Source: Phoronis australis (taxonomy: Eukaryota > Phoronida > Phoronidae). From it: 64,000 bases of DNA. The stretch covers positions 791,931 through 855,930 of the forward strand of contig NMRA01000097.1 of NCBI GenBank assembly GCA_002633005.1. Direction: 5' to 3'. The notes beneath the pieces are model-generated. The model was not told where the DNA came from. It saw only the letters and a list, made by a program, of their open reading frames with translations, and searched no databases. Position numbers and translations under genes: made by a program. Below are positions 1 to 11,013 of this stretch, piece by piece (positions within the stretch are counted from its first letter, which is position 1; the number at the start of each line of letters is the position of its first letter).

Positions 1-150
1 CCCCCCCCCCCCCCCCCAGCCACCTAAGGTGTGCCGCCCATGCATTTGGCATAGGCCGGGTCCATGGGCGGCGCAATTCTGAAATATGTGGGGGCTACAT
101 CCGTCCAGCCCCCTATGGTGTGCCTCCCATGTTTTCACCACATTAGAATG
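1..150. repeat. C-rich tract and GGGCGGCGC-type repeat
   Basis: The window opens with a run of 17 C followed by a segment in which GCCGCCCATG and CCATGGGCGGCGC occur in inverted orientation. A related stretch lies at about 3300-3400, where CCATGGGTGGCGC and GCGCCGCCCATG face each other again. This is a dispersed foldback-type repeat with no coding potential. Confidence 0.5.
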
Positions 151-204
151 TCAAGAACTTGACTGTTTGTGAAGCACCATTACATGTAGACAGTACTACC
201 GTCT

Positions 205-660
205 CAACTGACACTGTAGAGACGGTCGGTAGCCATCCCATATAGGTACTCCATACGCCGGAAGCTTTTCAACGAATTATGTCTCGTGTTGGTTAAACCA
301 TCAAAGTCATGTTCCTATAAGTACCTTTTGCACATAGACTGGGGACACCTTAGGAGACCGTTGATGACGTCATAACCCCTGGCGCGAGCACTAAGTACAA
401 AAATGTTCAGCTGCCTATTTCAATGGGCAACTGAACGAAGGACTGTTCGAAAAAAAGTTTCCGCATTGCGGGAGTATTTGTTCGAGCTGGGAAGAGCTTA
501 AGACATCAGTGGCCTCTTAAGGTGTGCGCAAAAGGTACTCATAGCAGCATGACTTTGATGGCATAATTCGCCAAAAAGCATCCGGCGTATAGAGGGTCTA
601 TAGGATGGCCACCGTCCCTACTGAGGCCAGCAGACGGAGACGGTGGTTCTGTCCACATTA
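205..660. mobile_element. Foldback (MITE-like) element
   Basis: The left arm (about 215-355) and right arm (about 515-640) are imperfect inverted copies. Paired landmarks include CCATACGCCGG against CCGGCGTAT, AACGAATTATG against CATAATTCG, ATCAAAGTCATG against CATGACTTTGATG, and GTACCTTTTGCACA against TGCGCAAAAGGTAC. Related sequence recurs at about 53810-54120, so this is a repeat family. A TGACGTCA palindrome lies at 365-372 inside it. There is no ORF; the element looks non-autonomous. Termini and target duplications are not resolved. Confidence 0.6.
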
Positions 661-1496
661 CATGCAGAGATGTAATTTGCTATTTTATTGTAATCTTTCT
701 TTCGGTCGACGATGACATCCTTTCCTTGTTTTAAACTAGACAGGAGATCGTATAAAACCGTTTTAACCGCTACATTTAGCTATTGACCAATTTAAATATT
801 GCAACAAACTTATTTCCCAATCGTTTTGACCATCCACTTGTTTCCGCCATAGCATGAGCCTTCGTTGAAACGAATGAACAATTTCATATACATGTATGTT
901 GTAGGAGAACAGCAAGTCAAATACTGAGTCTAGGTCAACGTCGATATCCGTGTTTTGTATTGTACGTATGTATCGACACTGAAGAAGAAATGTTCCGGAG
1001 CAATGATGTAATTCCATGTAGTTAGGTTTACTCTTATTATAATCGATAATGTGTTGTTTATTACTATTCCTTAAAAGCTTTTATTGTCGCATTTATACCA
1101 TAGATCTACGTGAGGCCGGTTGAACTTTTAACGATTGAATATTGTAAACATTTGAATACACCAGATACACGTTTACTAACCTCATTTTTACCGTCACGCA
1201 GTAACACTCAACACAAGTGTTTACCACTAATTGCTCAAGCGCTTGTAAATTTACGTCATTTAATTAACGGGTATGCTTGACTCCAGTCGTCGGTGTCCAC
1301 GAATATAAACTGGTGTTCGGGGTAAGTTTAAAATATTACTCATGGTGCAATTCCGGTAACCTGGGACCGTTTTTAGGTCAGCGGATTTTGTATAGGCTAA
1401 ATACATCTGTAAGTAGTCAAGCCGAAGCCAACGGTTAATAAGAACGCAATATTGTCATCCGTAAGTTCCTGTATCGACAATACACACCTCATGTTT
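661..1496. other. Intergenic, nothing recognised
   Basis: AT-rich DNA with only short chance ORFs. No repeat or regulatory structure could be supported by reading. Confidence 0.5.
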
Positions 1497-1702
1497 GCTA
1501 ATTCATCATCATCAATGCCCGTCACCCTACCAGGGTATAGGCCACGAATCAGAGATTTCCATTTTGTTCTGCCCTGGGCGATTCCTTCTAGCTGTCTTCA
1601 TGAGTATCCTAACCTCTCCATGTCATCGGTGATGCATCTTCTCCAGGTCATTCGTGGTCTGCCTGTATTTCGTTTACCCTGTGGGTTCCACTTTAATACG
1701 TG
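1497..1702 (-). pseudogene. Degenerate 3' end of a non-LTR retrotransposon
   Basis: Read on the minus strand this gives a segment starting WNPQGKRNTGRPRMTWRR, then CITDDMERLGYS, a stop, and QLEGIAQGRTKWKSLIRGLYP. This matches the familiar C-terminal tail of many metazoan non-LTR reverse transcriptases (W-x-P-x-G-K-R-x-x-G-R-P-x-x-T-W-R-R, then a WxxL/AxDRxxWR-like segment). The TGA where Trp is usual shows it is dead. The copy ends in a short GATGATGATGA run, as expected of a simple-repeat 3' tail. Only the last 60 or so codons survive. The clade cannot be assigned with certainty. Confidence 0.6.
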
Positions 1703-2918
1703 TTTGTTTGCTAATTGCTAATTACTAGTGTTTCAATGACATTGACTCACAAGCAACATCCCGCCCAAATGCCAACTTGGACTTTCATAATGACTACCGC
1801 TAATAGGCGTGTTTGCGGTGCAGTTGAAAATTTATATCACACAGCCGTGATTGGATATTGTCCGTCGTAAAACAAGAAGTGACAGCGACGCAGTAACTCT
1901 AGAGGACATGACTGCAATTTCGATCGGCTAAACTCGAGTAAGAATTTTTACACAGGTAGGCCTCGCTAATTTCTTTGATTTTTATTTCCACGAAGGGAAA
2001 AAATTAAAAAATATATATGAATGAGCACTTTGGAGAGTCCGTACATGATTTTGAATACGTTGACACAGACGGCTGTATTGCATTTAGTATTCCCGTGAGT
2101 AAATATAGGGCTTCGCATGTGCATGAAGAAGCATTATCGTGTTCGTTCATTTAATGGGTGAAATACTACATATTGGGACCAGTTGCATTGCTGTGAAGTT
2201 GGTACCTTGTGTTTTCAAATACGTTGCGGATTCTGGTGTTTCGATTCCTTGTGCAAATGTATCGTCCGTTATTCGCTGGTCATTCACGGAATGATTTTAT
2301 CGATTGATTTTACATGAAACATGTGAAAATGTACTATGGAGTAATAGAGAGAAGAAAAACCAAAATCATAAGAGCAGAAGAGATAACAGAATGAAGCGTA
2401 ACACAAGGAAATGTAGCAAAATAACCCGGATGTGTTTAATGAAGTGCTTGCTTATCAGCAAGGGGACTTCATTTATATCACTAAAGCACTACGGCCGGGC
2501 GAAAACACTTCACGTCTTTGCTTTCTACCTTCTGATGACCACACAAAAACGCAATGCACGAAACTGCATCGTGGTGTAAAACTGCGAACAATAGACTGCT
2601 TGAATGTTTTAAATTTCAACACTCCAATTTCAAAATCATGCAATTTGTGAGGTACCCGTTACCTTTTTTCCTAAATTCAGGTAGGGGTGACATCAAGACT
2701 CGCTTTCCCTTTGCAATACTTAATTACTAAACCCGTCAGGGCTGATGCCTAGGGAACCCAAATGGAGGCTAAAGTCACGAAAGGTCGTTTAAATGTGATA
2801 GTCTGGAAACTTGACGGGTGGGTGTTAAGCCGATCTTGAATGTGCATAACCATTCAACTGACAAGTTTGTACAGAAACAGGGGCCCCTTGAAAAATTATG
2901 ATAGATGATAATTTGGAA
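1703..2918. other. Intergenic, nothing recognised
   Basis: No ORF with codon structure and no clear repeat. Two short overlapping ORFs around 2304-2650 look like chance open frames. Confidence 0.45.
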
Positions 2919-3097
2919 GTGAGCATCAGTGGTGTAGTGGTAAATTAGAGGTAAGTAGGCTCCAAAGCCTACCGTATCACCTCGAGCACTGAACGAACTT
3001 AAGGTGCGTAGGCGCTACGTTCAAATGCCAAAAGGTGGTTGGCTGCGACTACGTGCGCCTACGTGCGCCTACGCCCCACTACAGCACTGGTGAGCAT
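2919..3097 (+). mobile_element. hAT-type MITE with 8-bp target duplication
   Basis: A 163-bp element (2927-3089) starts CAGTGGTGTAGTGG and ends CCCCACTACAGCACTG, giving imperfect terminal inverted repeats that begin CAGTG. It is flanked by an exact 8-bp direct repeat GTGAGCAT at 2919-2926 and 3090-3097. An 8-bp duplication with CAGTG-type ends is the signature of hAT transposons. The inside has no ORF, so it is non-autonomous. A second, inverted copy lies at about 14825-14973. Confidence 0.85.
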
Positions 3098-3299
3098 GGT
3101 TGACTCGAAAAGGGAAAGTTAAAAATTCTGCAAACGAGTGTTGGATGTACATTGTAGCTACCGATAATTCCTACTCAAATGCTGAGTGATTGAGTACTGT
3201 ATGTCGAATATTAATTAGCCGTTATTCACCGTATGTTTGATCACAATTATCAAATATTGGTTCAAACTTCTCAAAATGCCTCCTGGTAGTAATTGAAGA

Positions 3300-3400
3300 A
3301 CAGCTTATGGCGGTTTGCATGACAAACCCATGGGTGGCGCAGCACGGAAATAAGTGAGGCTATAGCCCCAGCCCTCTAGAGTGCGCCGCCCATGAAAAAT
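3300..3400. repeat. Copy of the CCATGGGYGGCGC foldback repeat
   Basis: CCATGGGTGGCGCAGC and GAGTGCGCCGCCCATG flank a centre resembling positions 60-130 of the window (GGCTATAGCCCCAGCCC against GGGCTACATCCGTCCAGCCCC). Non-coding dispersed repeat. Confidence 0.5.
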
Positions 3401-4560
3401 GGTCGGTATTCACGAAATGAGCTTCTTCAGTCGCACTCATACTGTCAAATTATGGATTATATCTCTTCCTAATTATATGAAGTTTCGTTGAATCTGGGTG
3501 CGGTATATGAATATACTTTAAAATCGGCGCATATATAAACAACGTGTATCTGTGCAGACTGTTCTCCACCTGTGTTACATGTAACTGACTGGAATACTGT
3601 GAACATTTGTCTTGAGAATGGTTTAGTGACAATATTAACCGAAGCGTCGATTAATATGTCGTTGTTAACATATGCGCTGATTTTAAAGTTCGTACTCATA
3701 TTTTTACCAAAAACAAATGTGATCAATATGAAAATCCATTCCTGCAAATTTTTATGCAAAGAATACGGAATTGTTATTTGCGGGGTTAGCAACCAACTAT
3801 GGTGTCCATCGCTTAACTATATAATTATAATCAATTTTGAAATTTACCTCAGCCTAAATATATCTCAAGTACAGGATACGGCCATGGTAGGCAGTCGCTA
3901 TTCTCAATCACAAATTGTTTCTTGAAGAAGGCACACCTTTTGATAGACATAGTGTTTTCTTTATGCTCCATAATTTTTTAGGACGAATGCCATTGTCATT
4001 TTAATGGTAATGCATGCTGAACACATGTATTACTGCAAGCACTTTTCCGTATATAAATTCGTTAAAGTAATGTCAACAAATGATAATAAAATACATTTTA
4101 CGCCGGCGCTTAAATGTCTAAATGCTGTTTGTATGATGAGTCTTTGGCTTTTACTACAGAAATCAAATTGATAGATTTGATTGATTAGCTGTACTTGCAC
4201 GGCAATCTCAGTTATGAATTTCGTTAGCCACCTGGCCAGGCATTTTTATTGAAAAATGATGTCAGGGTTATTGTTACAGTACTTGACCTTTGCGGAAATT
4301 GAAGTGACGCAACAATTGTGATCAATCATGTTTTCTAGGAAGGAATCAAATTGAAATATTGTGCGCACAGTTCGACATAGTTTGTCAAAATGTCGTAAAC
4401 CAGGTGGTATTTTCTCCGCATTGACTAACAATTTATGAGACATTTGAATATTATTGTTGTAAGCAAACGCCAAACCATGAAAATATAAAAATAATCGGTT
4501 ACTTAAAACAGTATCGAACCTCCTCATTACAAATTTCTGCACTTATCCACGCTTTGAATA
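3401..4560. other. Intergenic, nothing recognised
   Basis: AT-rich. Open frames on both strands (to about 117 codons) overlap each other and show no recognisable protein signature. Confidence 0.45.
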
Positions 4561-4565
4561 ATAGG

Positions 4566-4719
4566 CAGTGGTGGATTCAGGGGAGCCAAGGGGGCCATGG
4601 CCTCCCTAAAATTCTCTCAGATTTCATTCGGTGCGAATATCTGACGAGCAAAATCCTGGCTAATACTTTGCCCTACTCCTCACCCCCCACCCCAACTCAA
4701 AATCCTGGACCCGCCTCTG
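4566..4719. mobile_element. CAGTGGYGGATT MITE, copy 1
   Basis: Begins CAGTGGTGGATTCAGGGG and ends TCCTGGACCCGCCTCTG, inverted ends of a hAT-like MITE. The inside includes CCAAGGGGGCCATGGCCTCC and AAAATCCTGGCTAATACT, shared with copies near 16643, 23500 and 49182. Non-coding. Confidence 0.65.
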
Positions 4720-6360
4720 ATATGTGCACTGCAAGACCGAGGCTTCGCTCTCGTTTTACTGCCTTTGGTATACATGTAGTTATTCTGATGAAACAATGTT
4801 GGGGGACGGTGATAGGCCCCCCTCCAATATTCCGAGTATCAAAACTAAAATTGCAAATTGAACAGGTCGTCCCCCAACCATCAAATGCTTGCAACGCCTG
4901 TCATGATGGTGTTGCACGTGTTTGAATTTGTTCGTGGGTTAAACTTCATTTGGGGTTCGGTAAAATTATTGACTATGATTAAAATTAACCAATGACGTAT
5001 GGTCGGTACGGCATCATAGAGGTCAAAGGTAAATTGGAATAATTCAATAACTTCCTCAGCAACGGCAAACGATTACATTGCACACCGCAGTTTTCCCGAA
5101 TTCCGATTAATCCAAACATCTCCCGCTCCGTTTGGTCAATAAATCTCACACACCCAGAAGATGTGGCGTAGATGTAATGGCCGATAATATTTGCTTCCGG
5201 TCTCTGTTTTAAGTTGAAATCGAGGCGCTGGTAAGGTATTCTTATCTGTTCGCTTTTTCAAAAAAAGAAAATCACCTGAAACGAACAAGGACGATGCGCG
5301 ACATGTTTTTTTACACATGGCGTCGCAAATTACCACGTTTCAAACACGGCCTACTCTCGCTTAAGTGCCTTTGCGCATCTTTTCAAAAAAGATAAGAGAC
5401 ATTGGTTGAAATTGATGCGGGCGAGCATATGGTCGGTGAGCGCACGTCTCAACATGAGATCACAACCAACAATGTTTTCAGTGCCTTGTCTGTATCACTC
5501 ACTCATCGAAGTATTAGTTGAAGTGCACGAAAACAAATGTTCAACTACACAGCTACTCGTGTGCCCTATTGCTCGCGATTTGTTCATGCAGGATTTTCAA
5601 ACCTGGAGTCGTTGTTGCGCGGCGTTCCCGTGCAAATATTTCTAATCATTTAATTGTTGTTGCTGAGTTGCATTACTGATTTGTAGGCTATTTTGATAAT
5701 CACACTTTAATGGTAGACCTGCAGTACCACATGAATGGAATATAAAGTAAACGAGAGACGAAAGGATAATGACGACGATAATGGGATAATGCGATCTAAT
5801 GGTAGTGATTTGGGGAAACTGGTTCTGCAGTATCATTTATCGCGTGATCGCGCTAAATGTATAGACATACATATAGGTTAAGCCACACACATAGGAATAC
5901 TGCTGCGATATCCTTTCTCAAATCCATTTCACCCGGGAATGTTCGATCTCGACCGATATGTATCCCGTATATACGAACTCATTTGCATCGCGGCGATATT
6001 GTCGAGTGCTATGGCTTGTTCTTATACTACGTCGTATATACACTGTACCGTGTATGCTAAGGTACCCGCGCCGTTGAAGTGGCAAGCTTTTCTACAATTA
6101 CGTCACGATGTTGAACTAGTTAAGATTTATGCTGTTATGAATTGATAAGAATTTTCAGTTTTTGAAATACACAAGTTAAAACAAGCACCGGGAAATAACG
6201 ATGGGAACTGCGTTTGGTGAAGTAGCCCATTCGCGGCCAGGGCTTGAGTAAAAAAGGACTTGTGAGAGAAGGGGAAAGCAAGGAACGCTCCGAGCAGACG
6301 ATTGTATAGGTAAAAAAGTATATGCTCGATATTAGGTCACAATTTACCATATATAAATAC
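4720..6360. other. Intergenic, nothing recognised
   Basis: No gene or repeat could be supported. Only short open frames are present. Confidence 0.4.
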
Positions 6361-6560
6361 ATATGTATGTATGTATATATGTACGTATGTATTTATGAAC
6401 GTACACACGTACGTAAGTTCACTGTATGCCATGTGGGTATGTGTGCAGTGTATGTACGCTTGTATGTATGTACGCCTTATGTCTGAATGTATGTATGTAT
6501 GCATGTATGTTTGTATGTATGTGAATGCATGTATGTACGAATATATGTATATGTCACCAT
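6361..6560. repeat. ATGT-rich simple repeat
   Basis: Imperfect (ATGT)n / (GTAT)n microsatellite of about 200 bp. It generates long low-complexity open frames made of Met, Tyr, Val and Cys that are not genes. It lies directly upstream of the GPCR exon. Confidence 0.85.
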
Positions 6561-6645
6561 CGTCACCGTCGTCATCGTGTCCTTCATTCTCACGAACAAT
6601 TCTTGTGACGATCTGGATAATTCAAAACACGTTCTCTTTTTTCAG

Positions 6646-7834
6646 GTAATCACTTGCTACAATGACGGACGTGCTCTTTAACAAATCGCTAGAGGCCGCT
6701 TATGCAACTGTCAACGACACGTCTGACGGCAGGATACAGGACCCCATTGACTATGCCTGGGTGGAGAATGTGAAAACGCAATTCTACCTTCCTCTGGTTG
6801 TCACCGAAGTTGTGACGGACACGTTGGGTGTTTTGGCAAACATTGTCGCAGTGATAACCTTGATAAGGTTGAAGCCGCTCAAAGCTTCATTCATATTCCT
6901 CACTAGTTTGGCAGTGTCGGATTTCTTGTATCCGTTCGGTCGACTTGCCTACCTATTCCATATGAAATTCGGAGCCGCCATAGTCAATAATGACGTAGTC
7001 TTATTCGTTGTGGGTAAACGGGTTATAGGGATTGTCGTCAACACCGCCTTAATTGCGACCCTTCTGGCGTCGTTCTGCATTACAATCGATAGATTAATAG
7101 CCGTCGTCAAACTTCAGTACCTGCAAATGGTCACGAAGAAGCGGGTCTCCATCGTAATCGCGGTCTGCTGGTGGATCGCTGTTCTCATTGGTTCATACCC
7201 ATTAATAGCCACGTGCGCCCAAGGCTCGTGCATTCTTCAGAACCATTACTTCGAAAACCGAGGAAAGCTGGATGTTTTCGTCCTGGCGCTTGCTTTAATT
7301 TTGTGTGCTGTTTTAGTAGCTGTTTATATTTATATTTTTGTGCGGATCCGTAAACACAGACAGGCCATGCAGGTATCCAATGACGTCATCCATGAAATGC
7401 GGCGGGGTACAGTTACCGCCATACTAATTGTCGCTACGTATGTCGCTTGTGTCGTGCCGGGATCCGTGTACCTGTACGTGTGGAAACATCTACCTCCGGA
7501 AGTTCTCTATTCTAAGAAAAACTTCAAAACTCTGATGGCGATGCGCATTGTTTTGGTAAATGTCATTATGAGATTAAACTTTTTACTTGATCCCGTCATA
7601 TATTTGAGCAGAAATACAATAATCAGGGATGATTTGAGAAGGTCAAGGTTGCTTTCTTGGTCCAGGCGTAACCGTAGCTTTTCGTGGTCAAGGCAAAATG
7701 GCAGCAAAACGGAAACACCAAAAGTAAGCTCTACCGACGTCTATCGGTTGAAGAACAAGATTACGAAGCATGCACCAGCGACGTCCAAACTCTCGGACCT
7801 CGAGTATTCGAAAATCGACCAACTGGATGCATGA
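6646..7834 (+). CDS. Orphan class A (rhodopsin-family) GPCR, single coding exon
   Basis: The ATG at 6662 opens a 390-residue seven-transmembrane receptor in one exon. TM1 carries N60 (GVLAN-IVAV), TM2 carries LAVSD with D87, TM3 ends in DRL (143-145) in place of DRY, TM4 has W170/W171 and P180, TM6 has P266 in a CVVP setting rather than CWxP, and TM7 has the DPVIY motif (310-314). N7 and N18 are N-glycosylation sequons in the extracellular N-terminus. No Cys is seen at the usual top of TM3; two Cys (185, 190) sit in the second extracellular loop, so the usual disulphide may be absent. The cytoplasmic tail has a small Arg/Ser repeat (LSWSRRN, FSWSRQN). A pyrimidine tract with an AG at 6644-6645 just before the ATG suggests a spliced 5' non-coding exon upstream. 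The ligand is unknown. Confidence 0.85.
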
Positions 7835-8940
7835 ATTGTTGATTGCAACACTTAGTACGCGAAACCGGTGATATGAATCGATCAGCAGCAGCAGTCGAAT
7901 AGGTCGGTCCCGGATAGAAATCTACTTTTTCCTGAAGGGAAAACGCGTTGTTACACTGGCCTAATTCTAGAAATGGCCGGGTGATTCAACCACTTGTGTT
8001 GAAAATATCGCATCCGCGGATGCTTCTCAAGTTTATCCAACTTTCTGCAGTCGAAGTTGTAGCCCACGGCCAGCAACATTTCGCTGATATTATAAGGTCG
8101 AACACAATTAATGCAATCTAAAACAAGGCACTAACAAATAGGCCTAACGTGAGAAATTCCAATGAAGCTACAACGTGGCTAGAGAACTGCTTGCCCTATG
8201 TTGTAATAGTTTGGGTAAATACCTCGAGGTTCTGTTGTAGATGTGTAACCCGGGGCCGTCCTGTTCACACAGTTGATGATAGAGGAACTTTAAACAGGCA
8301 GTCTCAACGTCTAATGGATTATTTTAAATTACTCTTTCAAACTGAAACTGTATGAGTAAGTCAACCGTTAATGATGAACGTTACATGTATGTATCGCTGT
8401 GAAATGTAAACATTGATGAAAAGATTTTGTTTTTTATTTGGTGCCGACTCCCAACACTGAAGACACTCAGCGCATTTTTACGGATAGGCAAGAATTTCAC
8501 GTTCCCACCAACTTCACGCAACCCTCTCCCTTAGACATCACGCTTAGTGCAGTGAAATGTGCTGTAGATTTGTGGTCTCAAGTAATCTATGACTACAACT
8601 CCATCGTGGTTAGAACGGGATTTGTTCATATAGCATATAACTATTTAGTTCCTTCGATACATTAGCCGTCGTTAGTAGCATGTAAAAGCCCTTTTAAAAC
8701 GCCTACAAAAGTACCGTGTTATTGGAAAAACCTTTACAAATGGACGACATTTTTGCAGAAGATTCCTAAAATGGACCCCTTAATGAATGGTGGTTGCGTT
8801 TTACTATGCCGACTCCTTAAAAGGGTTCGTAACGAAGTGCCATTTTGAGAAAAGTGCCGACGCTCTTTTGGAAATTTGTATTGCCACCTGAAGCTTCTCA
8901 TTGGGTTTGTGTTAAGACAAAGTTTCATAACGTCGGCAGC
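7835..8940. other. 3' flank of the GPCR and intergenic DNA
   Basis: Presumably contains the GPCR 3' UTR. No convincing polyadenylation signal was identified by eye, and there are no other coding signals. Confidence 0.4.
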
Positions 8941-9298
8941 TAAAGGCTCGTACACACTGGCAAACTCTGCCTATCTCTTGTTTACAAACACTACCAAACT
9001 TTGAGTTTGGTGATGTTTTTCATAAGTTTGGCAACCAGTCCACATTTGGACGCTGTCAAACTTTCTTTTCCCTTGAACACCTACAATCACATGATTCCTC
9101 GTGCATGCTAATCGGCGATTGTTCACCAAACTCCACCAATCTGTGTTCAAGTCAATATGTATAGCCAAACTTGAGCAAACTAGTTTTGCCGAGTTTGGCA
9201 ACCCGTCCACACAGGTAAACCTTTTTGCGAACTTGACCAAACTCGTCGTTTGGTCGGGTTTATAAATAGCCTAGTTTCCCAATGTGGGCCGGCCTTTA
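8941..9298. mobile_element. TTAAAGG-ended foldback element
   Basis: The left end TAAAGGCTCGTACACACTGG and the right end, read inverted as TTAAAGGCCGGCCCACATTG, are imperfect inverted repeats. The inside is full of AAACTTTG / CAAAGTTTGG-type stretches in both orientations (for example CCAAACTTTGAGTTTGG). It is a non-coding foldback element of about 360 bp. Ends containing TTAA would fit a TTAA-targeting family, but no clean target duplication is visible. Confidence 0.5.
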
Positions 9299-9743
9299 AC
9301 TTAAACAACGTAAGTATGACGACCGTTCTGTTGGTGAGTGTGCAACTAAAACATTTTCACTGGCCTAGTGCACAAATATTGCACATAGGCCTACAACCTT
9401 CCAGACATGCAAACTAATCTCGAAAGAACCCCCAGTGTGGCTTTGTAGAACCTTTTCCGAAAGACTCTCCGTGGTGGGAGCTCTTTCGGATACCCTGGTA
9501 ACGCAATTTCCAGCGGACTACCCTGGAAAAGTAATGAAGTGTCTCCCGGGGCCAGCGTATGATAAACGTCTGACATTCGTCGGCATACGCTGAAACTCTT
9601 GGTTAATTTTGAGGCGTTTTTCTTTATTATAACTTTCATTACTTAAGCCGCTGTTCGTTCCCGTTCACGTAAAGTCATGATAGTGAATATATGTGCAAAC
9701 TTTTCAACGACCATGCATGAGCATTTTAAGTGCAGGGAACTCA
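9299..9743. other. Region expected to hold the 3' exon(s) of the minus-strand gene
   Basis: The minus-strand DUF4434-like gene splices out at 10173 in phase 0, so further exon(s) should lie at lower coordinates. An open minus-strand frame exists at 9391-9639 but shows no clear homology or clean acceptor. Nothing can be assigned. Confidence 0.3.
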
Positions 9744-10049
9744 TAATGCAGCAGACTTTGGTTCGTACTGACACCAAATGGTGGCGAATGTTATGTTTAC
9801 TCAAGTGGCAGAATGAACGTACTCAACGTAGGGCGTGTAATGTGACTATAATTGTACTCACCTCTCTGGTACTCGCTGTATAGTAGTCGCCATACGTCAC
9901 GTGACTGTCCACTTTCAACACCTTGGAGAGAGCGGGATCCACTTGATAGATCGGCTCGTCCCTTTGGAATGACCAATAGTCAGCAGCCTTCCCACTTCCG
10001 GTTCCGGTGTGCACGGCTACTACATCGGGGCCCCAAACGGACACACTGT
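9744..10049. repeat. Direct duplication, copy 1 (joined at an N)
   Basis: This 306-bp segment is repeated almost identically at 10051-10360, and position 10050 is a single N exactly at the junction. It contains a second copy of the 3' part of exon 3 of the DUF4434-like gene (10049-9862 on the minus strand, with the same donor). Both the coding part and the adjoining intron are duplicated, with small indels. The most economical reading is an unmerged overlap of two contigs or haplotypes. Confidence 0.85.
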
Positions 10050-10050
10050 N

Positions 10051-10360
10051 TAATGCAGCAGACTTTGGTTCGTAGCCTGCTAACACCAAATGGTGGCCGG
10101 AATGTTACGTTTACTAAAGTGGCAGAATGAACGTTGGGCGTGTAATGTGACTACACTGTACATTGTACTCACCTCTCTGGTACTCGCTGTATAATAGTCG
10201 CCATACGTCACGTGACTGTCCACTTTCAACACCTTGGAGAGAGCGGGATCCACCTGGTAGATCGACTCGTCCCTTTGGAATGACCAATAGTCAGCAGCCT
10301 TCCCACTTCCGGTTCCGGTGTGCACGGCTACTACATCTGGGCCCCAAACGGACACACTGT
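10051..10360. repeat. Direct duplication, copy 2
   Basis: Counterpart of 9744-10049. It is contiguous with the intact exon 3, so this copy is taken as the functional context. Differences from copy 1 are scattered substitutions and short indels in the intron part, as expected of alleles. Confidence 0.85.
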
Positions 10361-11013
10361 TGTTAAGTAAGAACTCAAATCCTGCCACATGGTCACTGAC
10401 TGACGATAAAGAAGATTGTCGACGAAGATCGATTGTAGGAGCAAATACTATCCCCAGAACGAGGCCAGCACTGAACCATTCCAATTTCAGCAATTCGTTT
10501 AGTTTTGCGTAGAAGCAAGTCCAAGAGATAACGTGCAGGTCCGTGGCAATATCATGTTGTAGCTTTGTAAGGGGAACTTCGTCTGTTACATAGTATCCGA
10601 CGAATGGTGGGGTCATGTTATGGAAAGATTTGTATAGTTGTTTGTCCCTGAGCACTCTTCGCGTGTCATCACAGCTTTCGTCACCCGACATAATTCGAGA
10701 TCTCATGTAAATTGGTAAACGTGATTTTTTGATATCCGACGAGGCAAGTTGCCCGTCTGGGCCATATTTGAATCTATGATTAGTTAAAACCAACAGCGAG
10801 AAATAAAGGTATGCGTTTGTAAAATTCAACGCTGTGGCGTTTGTCATGTCATGTGGCAACGACGGAATGCCTGGGAATCCAAAATACGCGTAGAGATTTC
10901 GTTCTTTGGCGCTCTCTAATAAAAGTTCTTGCGGGTCCACGCCACCAAAACTTGTTAAAATGACAACTACAGATGTTCCTGGCTTGAAGGATGTTTTACA
11001 CTCGTCGTCCATG
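10173..11013 (-). CDS. DUF4434-like gene, coding exon 3
   Basis: An 841-bp exon (residues 154-434) with acceptor TTTCAG before 11013 and donor AGAG/GTGAGT after 10173. It encodes MDDECKTSF...GYYVTDEVPL...HTGTGSGKAADYW...GDYYTASTRE. The split Asp codon (GA from exon 2, C here) makes the join with exon 2 in frame. The 3' end of the exon is repeated at 9862-10049. Confidence 0.75.

Noticed and set aside
6371-6681. Open frames rich in Met, Tyr, Cys and Val before the GPCR
   Set aside because: Produced by the ATGT microsatellite; low complexity.
8734-9639. Minus-strand frames considered as the missing 3' exons of the DUF4434-like gene
   Set aside because: No recognisable continuation of the domain; part overlaps a foldback element, and acceptor sites are not convincing.
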